Assembly: GCA_036491115.1 (NCBI GenBank)
Contig: DASXCQ010000031.1
Span: forward strand, 62,001-126,000
Source: DATEPR01 sp036491115
GTDB lineage: Bacteria; Actinomycetota; Actinomycetes; Mycobacteriales; Pseudonocardiaceae
Length of the DNA: 64,000 nucleotides
Direction of reading: 5' to 3'
Each line of letters opens with the position of its first letter. The first letter of the stretch is position 1. Positions 15,614 through 23,894 of this stretch are shown piece after piece. The notes below the pieces were generated by a model. The model was not told the origin of the DNA and did not search any database. It saw only the letters and a program-made list of their open reading frames with translations. A program made the position numbers and the translations under genes.

Positions 15614-16356
15614 GCCACACCCCTCACTAGATGCTCCAGCAGCAGGCCCGTGACCTCGGCCGGCCGTTCCACGTTGGCCAGGTGGGACGCGTCGGGCACC
15701 ACGGCGAGCCGGGCGCCGGGCACGGTGTCGGCGATCAGCTTCCCGTGCTCGAGCGGGGTGGCCGGGTCCTGTTCGCCCGCGATCACCAGGGTTGGCGCGG
15801 TGATCGCGGGCAGCCGGGACCGGATGTCCATCGCGGCGATCGCCTCGCAGCAGCCCGCGTAGCCCTCGTCCGGGGTGGCCGCCAGCATCGCGGCATACGG
15901 CTCGGTGTCGGTGAACGCCGGGGTGAACCAGCGGCCGAGGGCCCCTTCGGTGATGGCGGCGGTGCCCTGGGCGCGGACCGTGGCGGCGCGGTCCCGCCAG
16001 CCGGACTCCGGCGGCAGGTGGGCCGAGGTGCACATCAGGGCCAGCCGCTCGACCCGGTCCGGTTGCAGGGCCGCGATGGTCATGCCCACCATGCCGCCCA
16101 GCGACAGCCCGAGACAGCTGAACCGGGCGACGCCGTCCACCAGCGTCAGCACCTCGTCGGCCAGTTGGTCCACTGTGTACGGTCCAGGTGGTACCGGTGA
16201 CGAGCCGTGGCCGATGTGGTCGTAACGCAGCACGCGGAAGTGCTCGGACAGCGCGTCGATCTGCGCGTCCCACATGTGCAGGGTGGTGCCCAGGGACGGG
16301 CCGACCAGCAGGACCGGTGCGTCGTCGGGTCCGGTGATGTCGTGGTTCAGTGTCAT
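15610..16356 (-). CDS. pcaD: 3-oxoadipate enol-lactonase
   Basis: A 248-residue alpha/beta hydrolase. The nucleophile elbow is GLSLGGMVG (Ser), the acid lies near GEQDPATP, and the catalytic histidine in DASHLANVERP. GTTLHMWDAQ and RYDHIGHGSS match the oxyanion region of PcaD. It hydrolyses beta-ketoadipate enol-lactone to beta-ketoadipate. The ATG at 16356 overlaps the end of pcaB by 4 nt and its stop overlaps pcaC, giving strict coupling. Confidence 0.92.
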   Translation of the reverse strand: MTLNHDITGPDDAPVLLVGPSLGTTLHMWDAQIDALSEHFRVLRYDHIGHGSSPVPPGPYTVDQLADEVLTLVDGVARFSCLGLSLGGMVGMTIAALQPDRVERLALMCTSAHLPPESGWRDRAATVRAQGTAAITEGALGRWFTPAFTDTEPYAAMLAATPDEGYAGCCEAIAAMDIRSRLPAITAPTLVIAGEQDPATPLEHGKLIADTVPGARLAVVPDASHLANVERPAEVTGLLLEHLVRGVA

Positions 16357-17354
16357 GGCAGGGCTTTCCGCATCCGTTCCGGGTCGACGGTCAGTTCGGC
16401 GAGCAGCACTCGGCCGTGTCGCGCGGCCGCCGACGTCAGCGCGAGCAGTTCGCCGACCGTGCGCCACTCCGCCTGCCACCGGCCCGCCGACCGCTCCAAC
16501 GCCTGCGGCAGCCCGGCGAACACCGTGCCGACCAGTCCTGGGGCCCGGTGCGCGCACGCCAGGATCTGTACCGACCGGGCGCTGTTCCGCTTGTCCGGCA
16601 TGGCGGACGACCCGCCCGGCGACCCCTCGGCCACCTCGCCGAACCCGGACAGCAGCACCACGTCACCGGCGATCTTGCCCAGCGCGCCGATCACCATGCC
16701 CAGCGCCGACGCGAGGGTGGCGATCGGCATCCGGTTGGCGTGCCAGCACGCCGCCGGCACGGCGAGACCCAACTCCGCGGCGAACGCGGCGACCAGTGCG
16801 GGATCGTCCAGCGCGCCGACCGGACCGCCCAACTGCACCGGAAACTCGACGGCGGCGAGGGCGGCCCGCGCGTCCGTCAGACCTGCCAGCCACATGTCGA
16901 CCAGCCGGCCGAACGTGCTGGGCGCAGCGTTGGCGAGCAGTGTTCTGGCCAGGTGGGGGGTGTCGCGGTGGGCGGCGGCCAGGGTGGTCAACGCCGTCGA
17001 GCAGGACTCCAGGTCGACGGCCGCCAGGATCCTCGACGCGATCAGCATCAGCGCCGTGTCGATGATGTCCTGGCTGGTGGCCGGACGGTGCACGGCATCG
17101 GCCACGTCGGCGGGCAGGAGCGCGCGCAGGTCCTCGACCAGCGGCACGATCGGGGTGGCGTGTGCTGCGGCCCGCTCGGCGAGATCGGCCTCGTCGAACA
17201 GGTCGCGGCGGCAGTGTTCGGCGACCAGTTTCGCCGTGTCCGGCGGGATCCGGCCGGTCGCCGCGCGAGCCAGGGCCACCGCGGCCTCGACGTCCAGCAG
17301 CGCGGCGAGCCAGTCCGGCCGGTCGCCGAACATGCCACCGAGCAGGTCAGACAT
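16353..17354 (-). CDS. pcaB: 3-carboxy-cis,cis-muconate cycloisomerase
   Basis: A 333-residue member of the fumarase/aspartase superfamily. The family signature GSSAMPDKRN, containing the catalytic serine loop, is clear, as are ATSQDIIDTALML and AEWRTVGELLAL. It cyclises 3-carboxymuconate to 4-carboxymuconolactone. The protein is shorter than the roughly 450-residue PcaB of proteobacteria, since the C-terminal extension is absent, as is usual in actinomycetes. It overlaps pcaG by 8 nt upstream and pcaD by 4 nt downstream. Confidence 0.92.
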   Translation of the reverse strand: MSDLLGGMFGDRPDWLAALLDVEAAVALARAATGRIPPDTAKLVAEHCRRDLFDEADLAERAAAHATPIVPLVEDLRALLPADVADAVHRPATSQDIIDTALMLIASRILAAVDLESCSTALTTLAAAHRDTPHLARTLLANAAPSTFGRLVDMWLAGLTDARAALAAVEFPVQLGGPVGALDDPALVAAFAAELGLAVPAACWHANRMPIATLASALGMVIGALGKIAGDVVLLSGFGEVAEGSPGGSSAMPDKRNSARSVQILACAHRAPGLVGTVFAGLPQALERSAGRWQAEWRTVGELLALTSAAARHGRVLLAELTVDPERMRKALP

Positions 17355-17838
17355 CGAAGAAGACCGTCTCCCCGTCGCCCTGCAACCGGATGTCGAACCG
17401 GTAGCCGCCGTCGGTCGCCGTGGCGATCAGGGTGTCCCGCCGGTCGGCGTCGACCGAGGCGAGCACCGGGTCGGCCGCGTTCTCGGCCGCGTCCGGGAAG
17501 TAGATCCGGGTGACCAGGTGGTTGAGCAGGCCACGGGAGAACACGGCGACGTCGATGTGCGGGGCCTCGGTGGCGTCGCCGGCCGGGCGGATCGTGGTGA
17601 TCCGGTAGCCGCCGTGCTCGTCGGTGGGGCACCGGCCGAAGCCCTGCCGGCCATCGCCACCCACCTGCCACGTCTCGACCAGCGCGTCCGGCAGCGGTTC
17701 GCCTGCGCCGTCGGTGACCGTGCCGGTGAGGGTGATCGCGCCCGGCGTGCCTTCGGGGACGGCGAAGGCGCCGTCCGGCCACGGCAGGCCGATGTGCAGG
17801 AACGGGCCGACCGTCTGGGACGGCGTCACCTCAGTCAT
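17347..17838 (-). CDS. pcaG: Protocatechuate 3,4-dioxygenase, alpha subunit
   Basis: A 163-residue intradiol dioxygenase subunit. TPSQTVGPFLHIGLP is the hallmark N-terminus of PcaG, followed by ALVETWQVGGDGRQGFG and IDVAVFSRGLLNHLVTRIYF. As expected for the alpha subunit, the iron ligands of the beta subunit are not conserved. It pairs with PcaH to cleave protocatechuate to 3-carboxy-cis,cis-muconate. It overlaps both pcaH and pcaB by 8 nt. Confidence 0.93.
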   Translation of the reverse strand: MTEVTPSQTVGPFLHIGLPWPDGAFAVPEGTPGAITLTGTVTDGAGEPLPDALVETWQVGGDGRQGFGRCPTDEHGGYRITTIRPAGDATEAPHIDVAVFSRGLLNHLVTRIYFPDAAENAADPVLASVDADRRDTLIATATDGGYRFDIRLQGDGETVFFDV

Positions 17839-18547
17839 CGTGGTCCTCCCCCGACTCGAACGGTGTCGGCCGCGACCCGCGCAGCACGATGTCCCACTCG
17901 AACGCCAGCGCCCAGTTCGGTTTCGTGCGGGTGATGTCGAAGCGGGACACCAGTCGTCGCCGGCCGTGCTCGTCGGGCACCGCGTTGAAGATCGGGTCCA
18001 GCGGCAGCAGCGGATCGTCCGGGAAGTACATCTGGGTGACCAGTCGTTGGGTGAAGGCCCTGCCGAACACGGAGAAGTGGATGTGCGCCGGCCGCCAGGC
18101 GTTGTCGTGGTTGCCCCACGGGTAGGCCCCGGGCCTGATCGTGGTGAACGTGTAGCGACCATCGGCGTCGGTGAGCGCACGGCCGCCGCCGCCGAAGTTC
18201 GGGTCCAGCGGCGCGGGCCAGTTGTCCACCACGTGCCGGTACCGGCCGCACGCGTTGGCCTGCCAGATCTCCACCAGCGTGTGCGGCACCGGCCGGCCGT
18301 CGCTCTCCAGCACGTGGCCGTGCACGATGATCCGCTGCCCGATCGGCTCCTGCGGGAACTGCCGGGTGAGGTCACCGTCGGTGGGGCCGATCCGGTCCTC
18401 GCCGAACACCGGGGCCGTGGTCTCGGTGAGGTGCTGCGGCAGCACCACCAGCGGGTGCTTGGGTGACCGCAGGACGTTGGACCGGTAGTCGGGGAAGTTC
18501 ACCGGTGGGTGCACGCCGCTCACGCTCTCGAACAGCGGCAGGTCCAT
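17831..18547 (-). CDS. pcaH: Protocatechuate 3,4-dioxygenase, beta subunit
   Basis: A 238-residue catalytic subunit. The mononuclear iron ligands are visible as the tyrosine in GAYPWGN, the H-x-H of AHIHFSVFG and a further tyrosine in the ACGRYRHVVDN region. VEIWQANACGRY is the classic beta-subunit motif. It performs intradiol cleavage of protocatechuate with O2. The ATG at 18547 is preceded by AAAGGAG. It follows pcaJ with a 21-nt gap. Confidence 0.94.
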   Translation of the reverse strand: MDLPLFESVSGVHPPVNFPDYRSNVLRSPKHPLVVLPQHLTETTAPVFGEDRIGPTDGDLTRQFPQEPIGQRIIVHGHVLESDGRPVPHTLVEIWQANACGRYRHVVDNWPAPLDPNFGGGGRALTDADGRYTFTTIRPGAYPWGNHDNAWRPAHIHFSVFGRAFTQRLVTQMYFPDDPLLPLDPIFNAVPDEHGRRRLVSRFDITRTKPNWALAFEWDIVLRGSRPTPFESGEDHDD

Positions 18548-18568
18548 CTGGTCGGCTCCTTTCTTCGG

Positions 18569-19342
18569 TCACGCGGTCTGCTGGCGGCCGCCGGCACCGG
18601 CCTGCAACGCGCGCAGCACGTCCAGTTCGGCGCCGGTCGGCGGTTCGGTGACGGCCAGGTCGTCGCGCACGACGAGCGGCCATCCGGTGGCCTCGGTCGC
18701 CTGTTCGACCGTGGCACCGGGGTGCAGGTGGGTGAGCACGAGTTCGCAGGTGTCCGGGTCGGGCTCCAGCACACCGAGATCGGTGATCACCCTGCGCGGA
18801 CCGGCGCCGCGCAGGCCCAGCCGCTCCCGGTCGCCCGGTCCGGCGCCGAAGCCGACGCTGGTCACGAAGTCGACCCGGTCGGTGAACGTGCGCCTGCTCT
18901 GCCGCACCACGACGATCACCTCGCGGCAGGACGCGGCGATCTCCGGCGCGCCACCCGCGCCGGGCAGCCGGATCTTCGGGTGCTCGTAGTCGCCGCCGAT
19001 GACGGTGGTGTTGATGTTGGCGAACCGGTCGATCTGGGCGGCGCCGAGGAACCCGATGTCCACCCTGCCCGGCTGGAGCCAGTAGTTGAACACCTCGGGC
19101 ACGGTGATCACCGAGTCGGCCGACTCGGCCAGCACACCGTCCCCGATGGACAGTGGCAGGTGAGCGGGTTTGGCGCCCAGTGTGCCCGATTCGTAGACCA
19201 GCACCAGGTTCGGCGCGTGGGTGCGCCGGGCCAGGTTGGCCGCGGTCGAGGGCAGCCCGATGCCGACGAAGCACACCACGCCGTCGTACAGCGCGCGGGC
19301 CGCCGCGACGGTCATCATCTCGTCACTGGTCCAGTCGGCCAC
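18569..19342 (-). CDS. pcaJ: 3-oxoadipate CoA-transferase, subunit B
   Basis: A 257-residue class I CoA-transferase subunit. VYESGTLGAKP contains the glutamate equivalent to the catalytic Glu of subunit B, and GFLGAAQIDRFANINTTVIG is the conserved binding loop. It would transfer CoA from succinyl-CoA to beta-ketoadipate with the upstream subunit. The GTG start at 19342 lies 2 nt after the pcaI stop. The sequence style also resembles CoA-transferases of the IpdB/glutaconate type. The pca assignment therefore rests partly on its place between pcaI and pcaH. Confidence 0.82.
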   Translation of the reverse strand: MADWTSDEMMTVAAARALYDGVVCFVGIGLPSTAANLARRTHAPNLVLVYESGTLGAKPAHLPLSIGDGVLAESADSVITVPEVFNYWLQPGRVDIGFLGAAQIDRFANINTTVIGGDYEHPKIRLPGAGGAPEIAASCREVIVVVRQSRRTFTDRVDFVTSVGFGAGPGDRERLGLRGAGPRRVITDLGVLEPDPDTCELVLTHLHPGATVEQATEATGWPLVVRDDLAVTEPPTGAELDVLRALQAGAGGRQQTA

Positions 19343-19344
19343 GG

Positions 19345-20166
19345 CTATTCGCCTCCCGCCCGCATGATGTGGTCGTCCACCCAGCTCCGGAAGGATTCCC
19401 TGTCCCTGCTGATCGCGTCCCACCGCTGGTAGTACTCGTTGTCCCGCACCGAGTATCCATCCGCATAGGACGGATGCGCACCTCCGGGTACCACGGCCAC
19501 CCTGGTGACCACCCAGTTGGGGAGGACGACGGCACCCGGTCTCGGGGTGAACTCGTCGACCACCTCCTCGACGGTGACCAGCGCCTGCCGGGCGGCCAGC
19601 ACGGCCTCCTTCTGCACGCCGGTGATGCCCCACATCATCACGTTGCCGTTCCGGTCGGCCTGCTGCGCGTGGATCACCGTGACGTCCGGGCGGATCGCCG
19701 GGACCGCGGTCAGCACCTCACCGGTGAACGGGCAGGTGATGGTCTTGATGGTGGCGGTGCGCGCGACCAGGTCGGTGCCGGTGTAGCCGCGCAGTACGGC
19801 GAACGGCATGCCGGAGGCCCCGGCGACGTACCGGTTGGCCATGCCGGCGTGGCTGTGTTCCTCGATCTCCAGCGGCACCGGCCAGTCGTGCTCGACGGCG
19901 TCCCGGAACCGGTGCAGCGAGCCGACGCCGGGGTTGCCGCCCCAGGAGAACACCAGTTTGGTGGCGCAGCCTGCGCCGATGAGCTGGTCGTAGACGATGT
20001 CCGGCGTCATGCGGACCAGGGTCAGGCCCGTTCTGCGCTGGCGGATGATCTCGTGGCCTGCCGCGTGCGGGATGAGGTGGGTGAACCCCTCCAGCGCGAC
20101 TGTGTCGCCGTCGTGCACGAGGTCCGCGACCGCCTCGTCGAGACCGGCGAAGGTGGCGAGTGGCAC
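19345..20166 (-). CDS. pcaI: 3-oxoadipate CoA-transferase, subunit A
   Basis: A 273-residue CoA-transferase subunit A. VALEGFTHLIPHAAGHEIIR and SWGGNPGVGSLHRFR are the conserved CoA-binding and interface motifs; EIEEHSHAGMANRYVAGASG follows. The GTG at 20166 is chosen because GGGGGAG lies 8 nt upstream; a TTG at 20205 would start in the operator region. It is the first gene of the pca operon. No pcaF thiolase follows, so the final cleavage of beta-ketoadipyl-CoA must be encoded elsewhere. An IpdA-like or other acyl-CoA role cannot be excluded from sequence alone. Confidence 0.82.
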   Translation of the reverse strand: MPLATFAGLDEAVADLVHDGDTVALEGFTHLIPHAAGHEIIRQRRTGLTLVRMTPDIVYDQLIGAGCATKLVFSWGGNPGVGSLHRFRDAVEHDWPVPLEIEEHSHAGMANRYVAGASGMPFAVLRGYTGTDLVARTATIKTITCPFTGEVLTAVPAIRPDVTVIHAQQADRNGNVMMWGITGVQKEAVLAARQALVTVEEVVDEFTPRPGAVVLPNWVVTRVAVVPGGAHPSYADGYSVRDNEYYQRWDAISRDRESFRSWVDDHIMRAGGE

Positions 20167-20190
20167 GCGCCTGCTCCCCCCGTCAAAGTG

Positions 20191-20226
20191 GTTCGCTTCG
20201 CGCAACTATTGTTCGCATCTCGAACA
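20191..20226 (-). promoter_or_regulatory. Paired PcaR-like boxes before pcaI
   Basis: Two GTTCG-N5 sites start 20 bp apart. The first, at 20191-20206, is GTTCG-CTTCG-CGCAAC. The second, at 20210-20226, is the perfect inverted repeat TGTTCG-CATCT-CGAACA. The pattern GTTCG-N5-CGNAC matches the Pseudomonas PcaR site as remembered (GTTCGATAATCGCAC). They lie 25 nt upstream of the pcaI start, where the promoter should be. Confidence 0.6.
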
Positions 20227-20317
20227 CTAGGGCGCTGACCACGGGCTGGTCAACCGCGACGTCACAAGCTGGATACTTGCTCGATCGAGTGTTGACGGCC
20301 ACATCTGAGCGGCCTAC

Positions 20318-20351
20318 GTTCGCATCCAGCACATGAGTTCGTTATCCGTAC
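20318..20351 (+). promoter_or_regulatory. Paired PcaR-like boxes before the aldehyde dehydrogenase gene
   Basis: GTTCG-CATCC-AGCAC (20318-20332) and GTTCG-TTATC-CGTAC (20337-20351) start 19 bp apart, mirroring the pair before pcaI. They end 17 nt before the preferred GTG start of the aldehyde dehydrogenase gene. Both arms of the divergent locus would then share one regulator. Confidence 0.5.
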
Positions 20352-20368
20352 ACACACCGGAGTGTGAC

Positions 20369-21829
20369 GTGAGCATGCTGGACGAACGAACATGGCGCGG
20401 CAGGATCTACCTGGGCGGATGGGTGGCCGGTTCGGCCGGTGACCGCGCCGTGGTCGCGCCCGCCACCGGGACCGAGCTCGGCCGGATCGGCATGGCCGCG
20501 CCCGCCGACGTGACCAAGGCGACCGAGGTCGCGGCGGCGGCTCAACGCGACTGGGCCGCCCGCCCCTACACCGAGCGCGCCGCCGTGCTGCGCCGCGCGG
20601 GCGACCTGATCGTCGAACACGCCGCCGAGATCCAGGACTGGATCATCCGCGAGGCGGGCTCGGTGCGCGGCAAGGCCGAACTGGAGACCCACCTGGGCTC
20701 GCAGGAGTGCTACGAGGCGGCCGGGCTGCCCTCCCGGGCCTACGGCGAGCTGCTGCCCAGCGAGCTGCCCCGGCGCAGCTGGGCGCAGCGGATGCCGGTC
20801 GGCGTGGTCGGTGTCATCGCGCCGTTCAACGTGCCGCTGATTCTGTCCATCCGGTCGGTGGCGCCCGCGCTGGCGCTGGGCAACGCCGTGGTGCTCAAGC
20901 CGGATCCCAGGACCGCGGTCAGCGGCGGCGTCGTGCTGGCCCAGGTGTTCGCCGAGGCCGGCCTGCCCGACGGGCTGCTGCACGTGCTGCCCGGCGGGGT
21001 GGACGTGGGCGAGGCGCTGATCACCGAACCGGCCATCCGCACCATCTCCTTCACCGGGTCCACCGCGGCCGGCAGGCGGGTCGGTGAGCTGGGCGGCGCC
21101 CACCTCAAGCGGGTCCACCTGGAACTGGGCGGCAACTCCGGGCTGATCGTGCTGGACGACGTCGACCTGCCGGCAGCGGTGTCCGCGGGCGCGTGGGGCT
21201 CGTTCCTGCACCAGGGCCAGATCTGCATGACCACCGGCCGGCACCTGGTGCACGAGTCGGTCTACGACGCCTACGTCTCCGGCCTGGTCGAGACGGCCAA
21301 CCACCTGCCGGTCGGCGACCCGGCCACCGAACAGGTCGCGCTGGGCCCGCTGATCGACGAGCGCCAGCGGGACAAGGTGCACCAGTTGGTCACCGCGAGC
21401 GTGGACGGCGGCGCCCGGCTGGCCGCGGGCGGCGAGTACAGCGGCCTGTTCTACCGGCCGACCGTGCTCGCCGAGATCGGGACCGGCCTGCCCGCCTACG
21501 CGGAGGAGGTGTTCGGCCCGGTCGCCCCGGTCGTGCCGTTCGGCTCCCTGGACGAGGCCGCCGCGCTGGCCGCGGACACCGACTACGGCCTGTCCCTGGG
21601 CATCCTCACCCGCGACGTGCTGAAGGGCCTGGAACTGGCCGACCGCATCCCCACCGGGATCGTGCACATCAACGACCAGACCGTCAACGACGAGGCGTCC
21701 ATCCCGTTCGGCGGGATCGGGGTGTCCGGCACCGGGGCGCGGTTCGGTGGCGCGGCGGCCAACGTGGACGCCTTCACCGAGACCCGCTGGGTCACCGTGC
21801 GCGGCAGCATCGCGCCCTACCCGTTCTGA
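20369..21829 (+). CDS. Aldehyde dehydrogenase, benzaldehyde/vanillin type
   Basis: An NAD(P)-dependent aldehyde dehydrogenase of about 486 residues. The catalytic cysteine lies in HQGQICMTTGRHLV, the general-base glutamate in LELGGNSGLIVL, and FTGSTAAGRRVGEL is the nucleotide-binding turn. The ICMTTGRHLVHESVYD region is typical of benzaldehyde and vanillin dehydrogenases. It probably oxidises an aromatic aldehyde to the acid fed to the transporter-PobA-pca route. GTG 20369 is preferred because GGAG lies 6 nt upstream; the first in-frame ATG (20333) falls inside the PcaR-like boxes. It heads the plus-strand operon ending with pobA. Confidence 0.85.
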   Translation: MSMLDERTWRGRIYLGGWVAGSAGDRAVVAPATGTELGRIGMAAPADVTKATEVAAAAQRDWAARPYTERAAVLRRAGDLIVEHAAEIQDWIIREAGSVRGKAELETHLGSQECYEAAGLPSRAYGELLPSELPRRSWAQRMPVGVVGVIAPFNVPLILSIRSVAPALALGNAVVLKPDPRTAVSGGVVLAQVFAEAGLPDGLLHVLPGGVDVGEALITEPAIRTISFTGSTAAGRRVGELGGAHLKRVHLELGGNSGLIVLDDVDLPAAVSAGAWGSFLHQGQICMTTGRHLVHESVYDAYVSGLVETANHLPVGDPATEQVALGPLIDERQRDKVHQLVTASVDGGARLAAGGEYSGLFYRPTVLAEIGTGLPAYAEEVFGPVAPVVPFGSLDEAAALAADTDYGLSLGILTRDVLKGLELADRIPTGIVHINDQTVNDEASIPFGGIGVSGTGARFGGAAANVDAFTETRWVTVRGSIAPYPF

Positions 21830-21852
21830 CGACTCACACCGAGGGAGCAACG

Positions 21853-23160
21853 ATGGCTCAAGGGATATCCCGCCGGGACGCGCTGAAGACGGCCGGCCTC
21901 GGCCTCGGTGCGTTGGGCGCGAGCGGACTGCTGGCGGCCTGTTCGAGCGGACTGAAAGGCGCCAGCGGGGGTGGCGGCGGCACGACGACCACGCTGAAGA
22001 TCGGCTACGTCAGCCCGCAGACCGGTCCGCTGGCGTCGTTCGCGACCGGCGACAAGTACATCATCAACAAGCTGAAGCCCATGCTGAACAAGGGTTTCAC
22101 CGCGGGCGGCAAGACATGGAACGTCGAGGTCGTGATCAAGGACAGCCAGTCCACCACGACCAGGGCCACCCAGGTCACCCAGGAACTGATCAACTCCGAC
22201 AACGTGGACATCGTGGTCGCGTCGGCGACACCGGACACGGCGAACCCGGTGTCGGACGCCTGCGAGGCGTCCGGCATGCCCAACGTCACCACGATCGTCC
22301 CGTGGGAGGCGTGGTTCTTCGGCCGGGGCAAGAAGCAGGGCCAGTCGTTCAACTACTCGACGATGTTCTTCTTCGGCATGAAGGAGTTCACCGACCTGTT
22401 CCTGCACATGTGGAAGACGATCGGCAACTCCGGCGGCCCGGTGGCGTGCCTGTGGCCCAACGACACCGACGCCAACGCGTTCCGCGCCGGCTTCCCGCCC
22501 GCGATGAAGCCGGCCGGCTACACCGTGATCGACGGCGGCGCCTACGCCGACGGCACCACCGACTACTCCGCGCAGATCGCCAAGTTCAAGGCGGCCGGCG
22601 CCGAACTGTTCACCTGCTGCCCGATCCCGCCGGACTTCCAGGTGTTCTGGAAGCAGGCCGCGCAGCAGGGCTTCAAGCCCAAGCTGGCCACCGTGGCGAA
22701 GGTGATGCTGTTCCCCGGTGAGGCCGTGTCACTGGGGAACTTGAGCAACAACATCGCCACCGACGTGTGGTGGAGCCCGTTCAGCCCGTACAAGTCGACC
22801 TTCGACGGCACGAGCGCCAAGCAGCTGGCCGACGACTTCGCGTCGTCCACCGGTGGGCAGTGGACCCAGGCGCTGGGCTCGGTGTACTCGCTGTTCGAGA
22901 TCTCCGTGCAGGCGTTGAAGTCGGCCAGCGACCCGCGGGACCGCAAGGACGTCGCGGACAAGCTGAAGAACATGAAGATCAGCGGCATCAGCGGCCCGCT
23001 GGACTTCACCAGCGGTCCGCAGCCGGGCATCGCGCTGCAGAAGATCAGCGGCGGCCAGTGGCGCAAGGGCACCCAGTTCCCGTGGGACATGACCCTGGTG
23101 GACAACACGTTCAACCCGGACGTGCCCGTCAACGGTGATCTGCGGCCGACGAACGCATGA
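21853..23160 (+). CDS. ABC transporter substrate-binding lipoprotein, branched-chain/aromatic-acid type
   Basis: A 435-residue type I periplasmic binding protein (Peripla_BP_6). The N-terminus has a twin-arginine motif (ISRRDALKTAG) and a lipobox ending LLAAC, so it is probably exported folded and anchored as a lipoprotein. KIGYVSPQTGPLASFATGDKY-like sequence is the start of the first lobe. GAGGGAG lies 6 nt before the ATG. Its stop overlaps livG by 4 nt. Lying between an aromatic aldehyde dehydrogenase and pobA, it most likely binds an aromatic acid such as 4-hydroxybenzoate rather than leucine. This is inferred from context. Confidence 0.85.
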   Translation: MAQGISRRDALKTAGLGLGALGASGLLAACSSGLKGASGGGGGTTTTLKIGYVSPQTGPLASFATGDKYIINKLKPMLNKGFTAGGKTWNVEVVIKDSQSTTTRATQVTQELINSDNVDIVVASATPDTANPVSDACEASGMPNVTTIVPWEAWFFGRGKKQGQSFNYSTMFFFGMKEFTDLFLHMWKTIGNSGGPVACLWPNDTDANAFRAGFPPAMKPAGYTVIDGGAYADGTTDYSAQIAKFKAAGAELFTCCPIPPDFQVFWKQAAQQGFKPKLATVAKVMLFPGEAVSLGNLSNNIATDVWWSPFSPYKSTFDGTSAKQLADDFASSTGGQWTQALGSVYSLFEISVQALKSASDPRDRKDVADKLKNMKISGISGPLDFTSGPQPGIALQKISGGQWRKGTQFPWDMTLVDNTFNPDVPVNGDLRPTNA

Positions 23161-23894
23161 CAGCCGCACTCGAGCTGGACGGGGTGCGGAAGCGGTTCGG
23201 CCAGGTGCTGGTGGCCGACGGGCTCTCGCTGGCCGTCGACGACGGCCAGCTGCTGGGCATCGTCGGCCCCAACGGCGCCGGGAAGACCACGCTGTTCGGC
23301 ATGATCTCCGGTGACGTGTCGCCGGACGCGGGCGAGATCAGGGTGGGCGGCAAGCCCATCACCTCGCTCCGTCCGGCGGCGCGGACCCGCCTGGGCATCG
23401 GCCGGACCTACCAGGTACCCCGCCCGTTCGAGCACATGTCGGTGTTCGAGAACGTGCTCACCGGTGCCGTGCACGGCGCCCGGCTGGGCAAGGCCGAGTC
23501 GCGGGAGACCGCGCTGTCGGTGCTGGAGCTGACCGGGCTGCTGCCGGTGGCCAACCGGCAGGCGGGCCGGCTCACCCTGCTGGCCCGCAAGCGGCTGGAG
23601 GTGGCCAGGGCACTGGCCACCCGGCCGACCGTGCTGCTGCTGGACGAGGTGGCGGGCGGGCTGACCGACCCCGAGGTGGACGAGCTGCTGGAGATCGTCG
23701 GCGCGCTGCGCCGGCAGGGGCTGACCGTGCTGTGGATCGAGCACGTGGTGCACGCCCTGCTGCGCAGCGTGGACCGGTTGGTGTGCCTGGCATCCGGCAC
23801 GCTGGTGGCGGACGGCGCACCGGCCGCGGTGATGGCCGACCCGACGGTCCGCAGGGTCTACCTGGGCGCCGACGTCCGGGCGGTGGCCTCATGA
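23157..23894 (+). CDS. ABC transporter ATP-binding protein (LivG type)
   Basis: A 245-residue ATPase with Walker A GPNGAGKTT, the LivG-specific GIGRTYQVPRPFEHMSV, Walker B VLLLDEVAGG and the switch histidine in WIEHVVH. The signature motif is degenerate: where LSGGQ or LSYG is expected the sequence reads LTLLARKRLEVARAL. It pairs with the LivF-type ATPase encoded next (4-nt ATGA overlap) to energise import through the LivH/LivM permeases. The altered signature may leave one of the two ATP sites non-hydrolytic. Confidence 0.88.
   Translation: MTAALELDGVRKRFGQVLVADGLSLAVDDGQLLGIVGPNGAGKTTLFGMISGDVSPDAGEIRVGGKPITSLRPAARTRLGIGRTYQVPRPFEHMSVFENVLTGAVHGARLGKAESRETALSVLELTGLLPVANRQAGRLTLLARKRLEVARALATRPTVLLLDEVAGGLTDPEVDELLEIVGALRRQGLTVLWIEHVVHALLRSVDRLVCLASGTLVADGAPAAVMADPTVRRVYLGADVRAVAS

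Noticed and set aside
18372..19274. Alternative minus-strand frames over pcaH and pcaJ
   Set aside because: The pcaH and pcaJ frames carry clear family motifs; the alternatives are Arg-rich shadows.
20280..20289. CTCGATCGAG palindrome between pcaI and the aldehyde dehydrogenase gene
   Set aside because: Perfect but made of a common GC-rich word (CGATCG), expected by chance; the GTTCG boxes are better operator candidates.
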